Below are positions 35,444-46,644 of a stretch of DNA of 64,000 nt, piece after piece. The first letter of the stretch is position 1. Every line of letters starts with the position of its first letter. Under the pieces are notes generated by a model. That model had not been told where the DNA came from. It searched no databases and worked only from the letters and a program-made list of their open reading frames with translations. This DNA is from Hexactinellida sp. DTS-2022 (Eukaryota; Porifera; Hexactinellida), in assembly GCA_028753945.1 (NCBI GenBank), contig JAPNXP010000007.1, positions 2,914,001 through 2,978,000 on the forward strand, written 5' to 3'. Position numbers and translations under genes: made by a program.

Positions 35444-36002
35444 CACGAACCGACCAAATGTATTTGAAAAACAGGAATTTTATTCCAGACCCAATATTCT
35501 TTTTGTAGCCTATTAAAGTCTGTTTCCCTACTCTGAACCACTTTAAGTATATTGCTATAGCTATAAATTTCATAAAATGGTGATTTAAAGTCATTTTATC
35601 CAATATCCATGAAGTGGCACAAGTAGGGTGCCACGTGCAACCTGTGAAACAAGTGGCACAAATGGGAATGTGGCTGTATCTCGGTGGAAATAATTGTAAT
35701 GAATAAAAATTATGAAACTAGAGTAATTGACCATGTGGTATTCAAATATGAAATCACAATTTGTATATTCTAATCGCCTCATAATGATCATAAATTAATA
35801 TTCTATAAGCTAATTATTTAGTTGATGAGTTTAGCACCTCCATAAAAATGAAATTTCCAAATTTTTCATTATAGAATACCTAACGTATCGCTTTATGTAA
35901 ATATCCATGTTGAAGCATCTATAAATGTTATTATCCTGCTAGAAGCTCGAATTTATGAATACAAATTAATGTTGTTCAAATACTTTTGGCCGTTTGGTTA
36001 AT
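35444..36002. mobile_element. Tc1-like MITE, sister of 19735-20297
   Basis: Left end CACGAACCGACCAAATGTAT preceded by TA; right end AAATACTTTTGGCCGTTTGG. The interior GTGGCACAAG motifs and the CACCTCCATAAAA block are shared with the other copy. The right terminus has a few changes. Its age appears greater than that of the 19735 copy. Confidence 0.7.
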
Positions 36003-36879
36003 ATAGAAAGATTAACTAATAGCAATAAAAGATGTAAGTTCAAGATAGATGAGATACAATAGAAAATTATGGGGCAAAGAATCAAATATTATCAATAGAT
36101 TAGACTAAATGCACGAAATTCAAAATATTTCAGTAAATATAAGCTGACTATGTGATCCATATAGGAAACTGAGTTAAATTGTCCCCTTTTATTTAGAAGT
36201 GTAAACCTTGATCCAGGGCCGTAAGAGCCTTCTTATACCTGCCCAGGTCAAAGCTAACTAGAGTAAGCATCATTGCTACCCATTGTAATTTATTAACTTC
36301 TTAAACTGTTAATAACATGGTTTCCTTTATTTGAGTTTTCGCTAGAAAATTATACTAGCTCAAACTTTAAAAATTATCTTATTATTTGTTTTGAAACTGA
36401 GTAAGTTTCCTGGTGAGAACATGGTCTGGAAAATTCTGCCCTGGTTTTGTATTAGTGGCAAGGCCCAGCAAGTTCAAAATTTACCATTCCACAGCCTTGC
36501 GAAATTCAAGGCAGAATTAACCGCCTTCTATAACAATAATAGTTGTCCTGCTAGACAAATTATAGACTAACGTAAAATGAAGCATAAATGGTTTTGACAA
36601 AAGCCCAGAGAATATATCTATATTTGGAGGTGGATAAATATGCAAGAATAATCAATCTGGAAATAGTTTCTCAAAAGGCTCTAAATTACTAAACGCACAC
36701 AAAGAGACTAAAGAATGGGATTGTAAAATAAGTAAGTGGCCGTTAATAGCGTGGTATCTGCGTCGTATTCAATTTTTAGAAAAAATAATACCGTACCCTA
36801 AATCACTTGAAATTAATATCCAAATAAATAATCAAATATTACATGGGTTAATTAAGGACAGCTAGTAAATATAACATAC

Positions 36880-36954
36880 CTTAAATCTGGATGAGAAATG
36901 GCATCCACTAAGGTCTTCATATAATTAAATCGTTTAGACTTCGAAAGAATATCT
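36880..36954 (-). CDS. HTT: Huntingtin, exon 2 (partial gene)
   Basis: A 75-nt exon on the minus strand: acceptor CTTTATTTCTCCATTAG at 36955, donor GTATGTTAT from 36879. It encodes DILSKSKRFNYMKTLVDAI then SHPDLR; the last Arg codon is completed by exon 3. Joined to exon 3 it lines up with human huntingtin from KELSATKKDRVNHC through SVRNSPEFQKLLGI. The phase 2 border after the Arg is the same as I recall for vertebrates; the exon is slightly shorter than the vertebrate 84 nt. The weak conservation of this short exon alone would not suffice; the join to exon 3 is what makes the call. Exon 1 (N-terminal helix, polyQ region) was not found upstream in the window. Confidence 0.82.
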
Positions 36955-38235
36955 CTAATGGAGAAATAAAGTTGATTAATTTAGATCCTAATATAGGGTT
37001 GTAAATGACATTCAGGAGTCAGGAGTCAGAATTCAGGAGTGGCGTGTATAAGCTAGGTGAGCAAAAGTATTTGGACAATAGGAATTTCAATGTAACACAA
37101 TCTATGGTATGGTAACTTATTCAACAGCCCTGAAAAGATATTAAAAATCTTACAAAATTAACAATTGAAAATTATTGTGATTTAATGTAATTATACCCAA
37201 TATCCATGAAGTGTAAAAAAATAGACCCTGCAAAGTGCCACAATGGGAATGTGACTTAATCTCAGTAGAAAATGATCATATTAATTAGACATTATGCACA
37301 TACAGTATTTCAAAGTGATAACTTATTCAAATCTGCAATCAGAATTTGTATATTCTAAATTTATTTTTGCCATGTAAAGAATCAGCCATAAGTAGGGAAG
37401 GTATACCAATAAGAGTCTAGTTCCGTGAACAAATTATTTTTAAATTGGATACTGTTTGATATGTGAAAGTGGGCAGGAAATAAAAGGAAAGTTAGAAAAA
37501 ATAACTCCCTGCATTGTGGCAAATATTCCAACCGCCCGATTAGATATTTAATTAGCCCTGTAACCCACGGAGAGTTGAATTGAGTCAACAAATTCCTTAT
37601 ATTATTTTATTTTATTTTATCCATTGTATAGTAATACTACAATTGAATAGAAGCCAGCTGGAATTTTTAAGTTAAATAAATATATTTATCGCAAGTTGAA
37701 ACAATAGAGTAAGATTTAAGATTTAACAAGTTAATTCAATATATTTATTACAAGGTGAAACAATGGAATAGATTTAACAGTTTTACTGAAACTGAAATGT
37801 GAGTAAACAAAGAGATTTCAACCTCCATTTATTGCTTGAATTAAACCCATTATGAAATTTTGTCTTTTCCCATCAGACGCAGAATTTTATGATGAATCCA
37901 ATGGTAAATAAAAATTGGGAGTTTAGTAAACATTTTTTGAGTTATGGACCAGACAAATTTTGAAAGGTGTTAAAGATGTGTCCAAAATGTGTTAATCAAA
38001 AATTGTAACCCCAGGTGCAAATTGAATGGCGGAATTTTCGTCGCCAGAAGTTAGTTCGTCATAATTATTTCTTCGTTAGTGAAAAGTATGGGTTTAAAAA
38101 CTAATACATACTGCTTCTTATGAATAAACATTATCATGTGTTAATTTACAAATATGACTTGTGATAATTTACAGTATAAATTGCTTTTGTACCGTTTTCA
38201 TTTATTCAACAAATTGGCAACCAATTTAATTGCAG
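36955..38235. other. No gene recognised; Tc1-like MITE fragment at 37054-37390
   Basis: The fragment has GAGCAAAAGTATTTGGACAA and the ATATCCATGAAGTG block of the 19735-20297 family, without a right end. The rest is AT-rich. The minus ORF at 37382-37591 is not recognised. Confidence 0.5.
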
Positions 38236-39544
38236 AAACTATCAGAAGCACGAGAGGTAAAGATAAACTTACCATCAACTGATTTATTTATACAATGAAT
38301 AGATCAACTAGTGAATTGCAACACTGGGTATGTGAGAAGCGTGGTCATTGCAAAGCACGAGTGACAACTAATGCTAATTTGGCTATTATGAAACTAAACC
38401 CAGAAGAAATTCAGAACACCCACACGCACGGCCCTGATACTCCTCGGAATTAAATGCTCAAAGGTTATAACCAAATGAAGGAACGTGCTGATGGATATTC
38501 GGAGGATAGACGAGGTTAATTTTCGCTTACGAAGTTGCAACTATGGGTGGTTCAAGCCTTGCCAAATTAGCGAACAAGATTCAATTAAAATAACGATACG
38601 TAAGCACAAGAACGGACTTGAAGTTTTAAGCAATCCAGCCATGCATCAGAAATCCAGATTCAAGACAAGTACAAAGTAACTTTAAAAGGAGAACCATTTT
38701 TACTATATGATTCAGGAATAGGAGACAGTAACTGATTAATTATGTTTGCCACACCAAAATGCTTTCAATTTTAACGTCATCGCAATCTTGGTACGCAGAT
38801 GGAACTTTTAAAGTTGCACCCCAACATTTTTACCAACTATATCCAATTCATGCGGGAAAAGATAGATATATCTTCCCTTGCGTCTATATATTGTTGACAG
38901 AGAAAACCGAACTGAGGATGTTAAGAAAGTTGTTAGAAATACAACCGGCATTAAACCCTTCGTATTTAATGTTAGATTTTGAAAAGGCAGCTATTAATGC
39001 GTTTGAAGAAGAATTCATGGCGGTTTTATCTGGCTGTTTCTTTCATTTTCCCCAGAATATTTATAGGAAGATCCAATCGCTGGGATTAACTAATCATTAC
39101 ATGGAGGATCCTGGTTTCACTCTCTACGTGAGAATGCTTCCAAGTCTTGCATTTGTCTCAGAAAATGAAGTGTGTGATTGCTTTCTTACATTAATGGGCG
39201 AGCTTCCGCAAGATGCATTAGAATTTGCAGAATATTTTGAAACAAAATACCTGGGAAGAAGGTTACCAGACCAAACCAGGAGGACACCGCCAATTCCAAT
39301 GAGGTTTTGGAATATGTACGCTCGTGTACTAAATCATACCTCTAGGACCAATAACTGTGTAGAGGGATGGCATAATGCCTTCCAAAGTGGGATGACTATC
39401 TCTCACCCAGTTCCCCAAGTTGGTCAAACATTTTCAACGGGAACAAGCTGTGCAAGAAGCAAAATATACAAAATGGGAGGGAGGGAAATAGACATCCGCA
39501 ATCAAAATCAAGCAAGGAGCGTAATGAATGGTTGTATAATTTAG
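38236..39544 (+). pseudogene. Mutator-like (MULE) transposase with N-terminal FLYWCH zinc finger
   Basis: The region opens after TTTAATTGCAG with a FLYWCH finger: RSTRGKDKLTIN, a TGA, FIYTMNRS, LQHWVCEKRGHCKAR and NTHTHGP (Trp, Cys, Cys, His positions visible). A middle part follows in another frame (GEPFLLYDSG, then a TGA, LIMFATPKCFQF). The longest piece (38759-39544, 261 codons) is the MULE DDE domain: WYADGTFKVAP (first Asp), FYQLYPIHA, LMLDFEKAAINAF (second Asp), FFHFPQNIYRKIQ, and NNCVEGWHNAFQS (Glu region). At least two stops and two frameshifts separate the parts. A related relic is at 59748-60480. Open sequence after 39544 (to about 39830) may contain further remnants. Confidence 0.8.
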
Positions 39545-41042
39545 TGATAGACCACGAGAAACGGGATACAGTAACATTATTAAGGGCATAGCACAAAATT
39601 TTACATTCTAGTTGTTATTTTCAACTTTCATTATTATTTACTCGTAATTTTCAATTCTTAACCTTCAATATTATGATAATTAAGTTAAATTTCATTATTA
39701 TCTACTCTTAACTTTCAATATTATATTCTCTTAAAATTCCGATTACCGGCATAATGCCTTCGAGAGAGAATTCTCCACACCCGAGATTTATAAAACTTTT
39801 GAGTCATCTGCAGAGAGAGCAGTAATTATAAGAGGAAAATGTAGTTAATTAATGAAGTTAATTAATATTTCATATAATTAATTACAATTAGAAATTAAAG
39901 GCTAATATTAGGCTATGTTTCGTAATTCGAGACAATATTTGAAGATTCTCTAATTTCTCGTCTCGCTACATTTTGTAATGCTTGAAATTTCCCTTCTTTC
40001 AATTAAAGGATAATGTACGTATATTGTTTCGACACAAATGATTTGCATCAGAGGTTGTATGTGATGAGGTCAATAGGGCGGTAATTATTTCCTAGGGTTC
40101 TCACCCAAAGTATAAGTGTATAATAAAGTTATGGATATTTGGTTAAAGTCCATATAATTGAGCGGATACTATATTCAGTTAATATATAATTATGTTATCA
40201 AATATGTCATACCATCACAATTATAACAAACCCTGTAGGTTGAAGATAATCTGATGCGAGTAACTGTGAGTCATGCTTCTGAAATAAACCATCTATGTAC
40301 AAGACTAATTCTTTCCAATGTGAAGACATCAAAGTAACTAAAGTGTCCCAAAAAGTGGTAACCTCAAAATTTGTTTAAAAGAAATATGTAGCAATAAGTA
40401 AACAGAGTCGCGCACCAGGATTATTCAGAAAATTTTAAGAGATCTAATTGATCCATTAAAATAAATAAAATATAAAATAAAAGCTCAAAATAAAGTATTA
40501 TATAGCATACACTGAAAAGTAGACTGCTCATGCTCTAGCGATACATACAGTATCCACTCGAATTCATGCTCCGTTCGCGTTCTAAGTTAAGAATTTAACC
40601 AATCGAATTTTTCTTGACTAGTATCACTAGTCCATTGTATTTTAGACTAGGGTCCCAATCCCGGGGGCTGGGCCTATTTTCATCCGTCTTTATGTTTTTG
40701 AATCCCGGGATCTCTTTCTTTGATAAAAACAAAGCAAAGAGGGTAATAAATTACTTGTTTATCATCCAAATTTTCGAGAAAATTAGGACTAGAAGCGGAA
40801 TTTTATTGTTATTTATAAAATATTGGATAGTAATAAAAAGTGAAATTCATTTACAAGAGATTGACCATGTATTTCACTATTAATTATATAAATACATCAT
40901 TTAATAAATAATAAGCATGAGCGGCGCCCGAGTTTTTCGAATGCTAAACAATAAATATTATTATTATATTTTACAGTACGTATTATAAATCACATAACAA
41001 TGTTAAAATATTAAATAATGCTGTAAAATAGAATATTTATTA
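39545..41042. other. No gene recognised
   Basis: AT-rich. ATTATTATYTACTCTTAA motifs recur at 39630-39740. CCGGGG/CCCGGGA motifs at 40650-40710 resemble those at 49899-49945 and may be the ends of a small element. The ORF at 40614-40883 is not recognised. Confidence 0.4.
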
Positions 41043-41413
41043 AATCAAGAAAAAACTTTTTTTGGTGCAATGACTGTCAAATATTACCAAATTAACAAAA
41101 CAGAGTTTAAGTTATGTCCCGACTGTTTTCTTAAATGCTAAAAATTTATTACCGTCAAAAGTGCACAGACAGTGCCCCTACAATTGCACTTCGTCATTTA
41201 CATTCATTTAACTAGTATAAATCAATAAAAAAACATTTCTTGGTGAAATGACTGTCCACAAACGCCCATATTGATAAATTCGTGGTTTAAGGACGTTTCC
41301 GGCTTTTTCTTTTGGTGTTAAAATTATTAATTGTCAAAAGTGTACAGAGAGTGCCCCTGAAATTGCACTTCGTTCATTTACATTCATTTATTAAGTTTAT
41401 ATCAAGAAAAATC
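41043..41413. repeat. Tandem repeat, two units of about 178 bp plus a truncated third
   Basis: Units 41043-41219 and 41220-41399 both begin AATCAA(G/T)AAAAAAC and contain TTGGTG(C/A)AATGACTGTC, TCAAAAGTG(C/T)ACAGA and ATTGCACTTCGT. A third unit starts at 41400 but stops at 41413, where the P element begins. The P element therefore appears to have inserted into the third unit. Confidence 0.75.
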
Positions 41414-41751
41414 CATAGCCTACTCTACATATGACCTACCATCAACCTCGAAAATCTGGACTAGGGATAAAGCAGTGTACGATATTATTATCAACCGATA
41501 AATTGAAATATTAGTTTTTTACAAGTACTATATATTACAAAATACTTTCATCAACTTTCAAATACGTTTTGTATATATTTTTCCCAGTAGTCACCCGATT
41601 ATGTATTCAACCAGGGTTCCCTGTCTTTCCCAACCTTGATGGGTTGTCAATTCCTTATTCACCCCTTTGTTTGCTCTGTTTAGGCCAGAGTAAACAATGT
41701 CTTATTTAATTAACACTTTCCCCAACATTTATAATTAGAACTAGTTTTTCA

Positions 41752-44700
41752 ATGCCTAACTGTTCTGCTCCCGGATGTAAGGGTAATTATACCCCTGAAG
41801 AACGTGTTACAGTATTTAAACTCCCTGAAGGTCCACCTCAGATTGGCTTGGATACGTGCTCTCCATCGTGAAGATATTTGTGATCTCAAAAATGTGTATG
41901 TTTGTTCTAAGCATTTTCTGGAGGAAGATATTGAACTGTTTCACAGAGTACCCAAAGGAGATGGCACATTCTATGAGGTACCGCGCGGAAGACCAAAATT
42001 GAAACTTGGCGCTGTTCCTTCTCTACTTCCAGGTTGTCCTCCCTATTACTCTTCCAATCTATCAACCGGGGTCAAACGCACTCATCTTTCTTTTGACTCC
42101 AAGGAGCAAGATTTCTTAACGGTGATTCCAATCGTGATTAAATGACATTTCCGGGAAATCGGTTTCTGTTGTACGAAATTTTTTTTTTGCAGATTATTAT
42201 ACCTTTATATTATATTTTCTAAAAATCAATCAAAATTTGGTGGAAAAATTCTAGGAACACCGATATTTACGTAATTTCACACCTCCATATATGGTATCTT
42301 CTGGATTACATAGCAAATTTCAGCGAAAATTATTTGTAATATGTGCATAAAAGTAAAGCTAATATAATTTTTAATGTAAATACAGCGGGGATATTACAAA
42401 ACACGTAAGATTATATAATAAAGTCATAAGGTGGAGTATTACGGGAAATATTCACCTAACATTCAAATGGTTGTATCTCAAAATAATAAAACAGGCATTT
42501 TGATCATACAGAAACCTTAGTTTTGGGATTTTGAAATAATAAAGATGAAAAATTGGAACTGCATTCTTTTAAATATACTTAGAAGAACAAAAAATCGGAA
42601 GTAGAATATGCAATTAGGGATTTGAAAAAATTTAATGATTGAAAATTAACGAAAAAATGCACTTTATTGAAGAAAACTAGACATAATTTCGTAAAATGTA
42701 AAGCAAGCGGAAAAGAAAAATTAAATTCAATTTTATCGCTCGTTTAGAATATTCAAAAGTAATTCAATTTGATAAATAACCATTAGATAGAAGTTGGGAA
42801 GAACTCCTACTAAGTTAACTTAAGCATATTATACTGTGTTATAGTCTATGGGAAGCCATTTATAGAATTCTCTTATTATTTTAGTTTCATAATGAAAATT
42901 GATTTATTTAAAATCTAGTTATTCTTAGAAATGCATATAAAGATGCTGTTAAAAATCTTAGGCTGTTACGCTGAAGCAATAAAAAGTTACTATATTAAAT
43001 TTCAAATCGCGATTGGAATCACCCTTAAACCAAGCAATTAATCTCAGTCTGAAATCAGAGAATAAAGAGTTGGAAAAGTGTGTTCCTTGTGTACAAGAAA
43101 TTCGAGATAAGTTAAGTGTAATTACACTCCCAACTGACTGGCTAGTTTGGATTTCAAAGGATAGCTGTATTAGATTATTCTTACCAAAGATGGATAATCT
43201 TAAGATTTCTGTAGATGTTTCGCTTGAAATAAATACCTATTTATCTGTGATTGGCTATCTATATGGGCAAGTTTGTTCTCTTTCCCATAACTCTATCACT
43301 GATATTCGACAGATTGAAACTCTATTATCAGAGATTACTCTTAAGCAAAACTCTTTTCCTAACGAGAGAAATTCACAACATATATCTAAAGCAAAAGAAC
43401 ATATTGATGAAGCAATATTTGATCTTGTTGATGATGATGATTTAGGATCTAAATATTCTGATTTAGTGACAAAATTGCAATTTATCCTTGGGCAATTAGA
43501 GAACTCTGATATTCCTAAGAAGAGAAGAAGATATAATGTTATTACTCAAATTTTGGAATTAAAAACGCATTTAATTTCTCCAGCGAGTAACAGTTTTCTT
43601 CAAAGTTCAGAATGCATTTCTCTACCACACGTCCATACAGAGGCGTAGCTAGGCCTGAATGAAGGTGCGGCACTGGTAGATTATGGTTGCGGCATTTCCG
43701 CACTATAGTATTATACTAATGGGCATTTTTGTGGGCACAAATATTTAGGGGGTGGCCTGTGCCCCAAGTGCCGCACCCTGGCTACGCCTCTGTGTCCATA
43801 CGCTAGAGAAGTTGTACTCATCCTTCGGCCTGGAAAGTGATTTTAGTACATACCTTAGCCAGGTTACTTCTTCTTTTAGCCCTCAAGAGAAGAAATAATC
43901 ATTCAGATGGAGGAGATACACGTTAAGTCTGATATCTCATATAAAGGTGGTAAAATATTTGGTCCTAATCTATCCCCTGATAACCCGACAAGAACTGTTT
44001 TTGCCATCATGATTTCAAGTTTACATAAGAAATGGTCCTGTATTGCTAGTTTAATACCTTGTGCATCCATCACTGCTGAATTTCTCTTTCCCATAATCAG
44101 ATCTTGTATTTTGGATATTGAATCTTGCGATTTGCAAGTACAAATAATTTCTACAGCTAATTACCCCTAGAATGTGAATTTATTCAAGCAATTCTCTCCA
44201 AATAAGAAGTTAGAAACTCATGTACCACACCCTTCTTGCCACCAAAGAAAGCTCTTTTATATTTTTGATTCTGTACACCTCTTGAAATCAGTTCGAAACA
44301 ACTGGTTAAATCAGCAAGATTTTCATAAAACTTTTCACTTCCCAAACTTTCAAAACATTCAGTTAAGTTCTTATGAAGATCCAGTTCAAGTTCTATCAGC
44401 ATCTTTCAATGATGTGCGCCTGCTCTACAATCCAGAGAAACAATCCTTAGCTAAATTAGCTCCAAACTTAACTATCAAAGCATGCTTTCCTTCTATCATT
44501 GAGCGTCAAAATGTGAAACTAGTTCTGAAAGTAATCAATGAATTGACTATTGCAGCTTTGAAATTACAAAATGAACTTCGTCAGCCAGAAACCAGAAACA
44601 ACACTCATGAGTTTGTTGATATCCTCCTTAAAATTTGGAAAATATTCAATATAACACACCATTTAAAGGTCAACATTTAAATGAAGATTTCTCAATACCT

Positions 44701-45765
44701 TAAATATTCCAGGACGAACGATTTTCCTTCTTAGCTTGTCTTGTAACTTGGTTAGAAGCTTGGCAAGCATTACCAGGTTATAAAGGAAAATTAAGTAAGC
44801 AAACTTTTACCAGCATCAAACATTCGTGTACTGTCTTGCCTGAGATTACCAACTATTTAACCGAGTTTTGTGGATTTAAATATCTCTTGAGTTCCTTTTT
44901 ACAGACAGATCCGTTAGAACATCATTTTGGCCTATATCGTATGATGTCAGGTTCGAATTATCATATTACATATCTTCAGATTCTTGAAACTGAACGCCGC
45001 CTAAAATTATCCAACATTTTGAAGATATTTTCGTCCCAACAAGAATATGGGTTTAATTCACTTCAAACATTTATCGATTCATACTCAACAACGTGTGATA
45101 CTTGTAAAGATAGCGAAATTGATGTGCTACTGGTCATGGATGAAATAGGTGATTTAACTTCCATTGAATGTAGTACACAAATAGTTCAGTCATTGGCTTT
45201 TATCGCTGGATATTCAGTACATAAGTATTTGAAAAACACTCAGTCATGTCATGTTTGCAATGAATTTTTAACTATTGATAAGGATTTTCTTTTTGATGAA
45301 GATTCACAACCTGAGCTTACACTTATAAGATTAACCGACTGTGGCGGTCTAAAATATCCATCCGAGGTTATACTAGACTCTATAATAACTCTATGGAAGA
45401 CTCTGACTGCGTTTGAGACCAAAGACAACTTGACGTTGATGTTCATGCAAGGATCATTCAGAAAGTCTCTTGTCCAGCTTACGTTGATATTCTTAGAAGA
45501 CACTAGTATGATTGGTGACTCAAGTTGCATATCTTGTGGTGTCTCTCTGATTATTATCATAAAGAAAATTATTTTCACATCTTCCAATTGTCTCCTTGCA
45601 AATAAAGTCAAGAATTATAACTCCGCTCTTATTTCTAAAGGTATGGAAAAGCGTAAATTAAAAAAATTCGCTCACAAAGAAGAATACATACTCATTGAAC
45701 ACTTACATATTTACCTTTATTATCCCTCTACAATTGCACTATCTTACACCCCCCTACTTTTTTAA
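41752..45765 (+). pseudogene. P-element (THAP9-like) transposase, broken by shifts and a MITE
   Basis: THAP finger from ATG 41752: MPNCSAPGCKGNY, a frameshift near 41825, then LRLAWIRALHRED, VYVCSKHF (C-x2-H) and LKLGAVPSLLPG, so the zinc ligands C..C..C-x2-H and the AVPxxxP motif are visible. 42146-43012 is unrecognised, with a T9GCAG acceptor-like site at 42180. The 43013-43648 ORF matches the region before the nuclease; a hAT MITE (43638-43792) interrupts it. The frame continues at 43907 (MEEIHVKSDIS, where P transposases have Asp-Glu), passes a TAG at 44168, then LFYIFDSVHLLKSVRNNW (the FD..HLLK..RN block), a shift near 44680 and DPLEHHFGLYRMMSG (catalytic Glu region). Not functional as read. 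Confidence 0.85.
43638..43792. mobile_element. 155-bp hAT MITE inside the P transposase
   Basis: Ends CAGAGGCGTAGCTAGG and CCTGGCTACGCCTCTG. TSDs are CGTCCATA (43630-43637) and TGTCCATA (43793-43800), 7 of 8 identical. Removing it with one TSD restores the HVHT-LEKLYSSFG reading of the P transposase, so it landed after the gene was in place. Confidence 0.88.
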
Positions 45766-46122
45766 TGATGGCCAAAATCACTGTATGCCACGTGATAGAA
45801 CACGTTGAGACATGAAGATTGAGCTAAAGATCACTAAAATCGGTCAAGAAACAAAAAAGTTAAATTTTTTTTAGCTCATAAGCCAAACTCTATGGGAAAA
45901 ATTGAAATCATCACTGAAGCCAAATATACTATAAAATAGTATTGTAGTAGCATAGTTATGTGCATACAAGCCAATTTACATGTCTAACACTTCTATTCGT
46001 TATTAGGTGTCAGATTCATTTTATCAGATTCCTATTATATATTTCAAATCCTCAGTTTCAAATTATTCTACAAAATGCTAAGCGACATGATTCGATTCAT
46101 TATTTCAACTGGTATTAGATTC
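45729..46122. repeat. Left 394-bp inverted arm
   Basis: Inverse copy at 52194-52587. By eye I find about two mismatches in 394 bp. The arm starts TACAATTGCACTATCTTAC and ends CAACTGGTATTAGATTC. It contains the stop codon of the P transposase frame. No TSD is visible at the outer ends. Confidence 0.85.
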
Positions 46123-46144
46123 TTATTCAATTATTCGTCCGTAT

Positions 46145-46636
46145 TAGTGGTTCTCAAACTTTTTACAGCGCGGACCACTTCAGCAAATATTAGTCTCTCC
46201 GCGTTCCACCATAATGACCGATATTTATATCAGGGTTGGGTTCAATTATATTTTTCAATTATAATTTACAATTACAATTACGCTATCCTTAGAATTTCAA
46301 CTACAATTACAATTATAGGGATTGTTGCTTTCCAATTCCAATTAGAATTACAATTATAGGGATTTGTGTTTTTCAATTACAATTACAATTACAATTACAA
46401 TTATTTCAAAAACGTGATTAATTGTAATTGAATTAATTACAATTATAATAGAACTCAACCCTGATTTATATACACCCCTGAAAAAGATGTACAGCATAAC
46501 GTGCTATAAAGTACAATTGCATTGTGTCTAATAACATTTCAATTTTGATATATTAAGTAAATGAGATACCTCCTCGTACCACTAGAAGGAGCTCGCGTAC
46601 CATCAGTGGTACGCTACCACAGTTTTAGAACCACTG
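46145..46636. mobile_element. hAT MITE (TAGTGGTTCTCAAAC) with 8-bp TSD
   Basis: Ends TAGTGGTTCTCAAACTTTTT and AGTTTTAGAACCACTG. TSDs are GTCCGTAT (46137-46144) and GTCTGTAT (46637-46644), 7 of 8 identical. The CGGACCACTTC and GTGGTACGCTACCAC blocks are inner parts of this common hAT type. A second MITE (46231-46463) is nested within it. Confidence 0.85.
46231..46463. mobile_element. 233-bp CAATTA-repeat MITE with perfect 8-bp TSD
   Basis: Ends CAGGGTTGGGTTCAATTATA and TATAATAGAACTCAACCCTG. The centre is a string of (CAATTA)n in both orientations, able to fold on itself. TSD ATTTATAT is identical on both sides (46223-46230, 46464-46471). hAT-type by end and TSD. Confidence 0.88.
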
Positions 46637-46644
46637 GTCTGTAT

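Larger units (their letters stand above)
17501..36879 (-). other. HTT: Huntingtin intron 2, 19.4 kb, packed with TEs
   Basis: The interval between the donor of exon 2 (GTATGTTAT, minus strand from 36879) and the acceptor of exon 3 (17501). It holds at least 13 bounded or partial elements listed separately. Stretches with nothing recognised are 17501-19170, 25757-28615, 30600-31450, 32020-33110 and 36003-36879; in these I see only AT-rich DNA with short chance frames. Confidence 0.85.
41414..45765 (+). mobile_element. P element, second copy, left end present
   Basis: The left end CATAGCCTACTCTACATATG and, 45 bp in, TGGACTAGGGATAAA match the TIR and subterminal block of the P element at 23226-25513. 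It carries a THAP transposase gene (41752-45765). The expected right TIR (…AGGCTATG) was not found after the gene. Instead the gene's last codons run into one of two 394-bp inverted arms (45729-46122). Confidence 0.75.
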
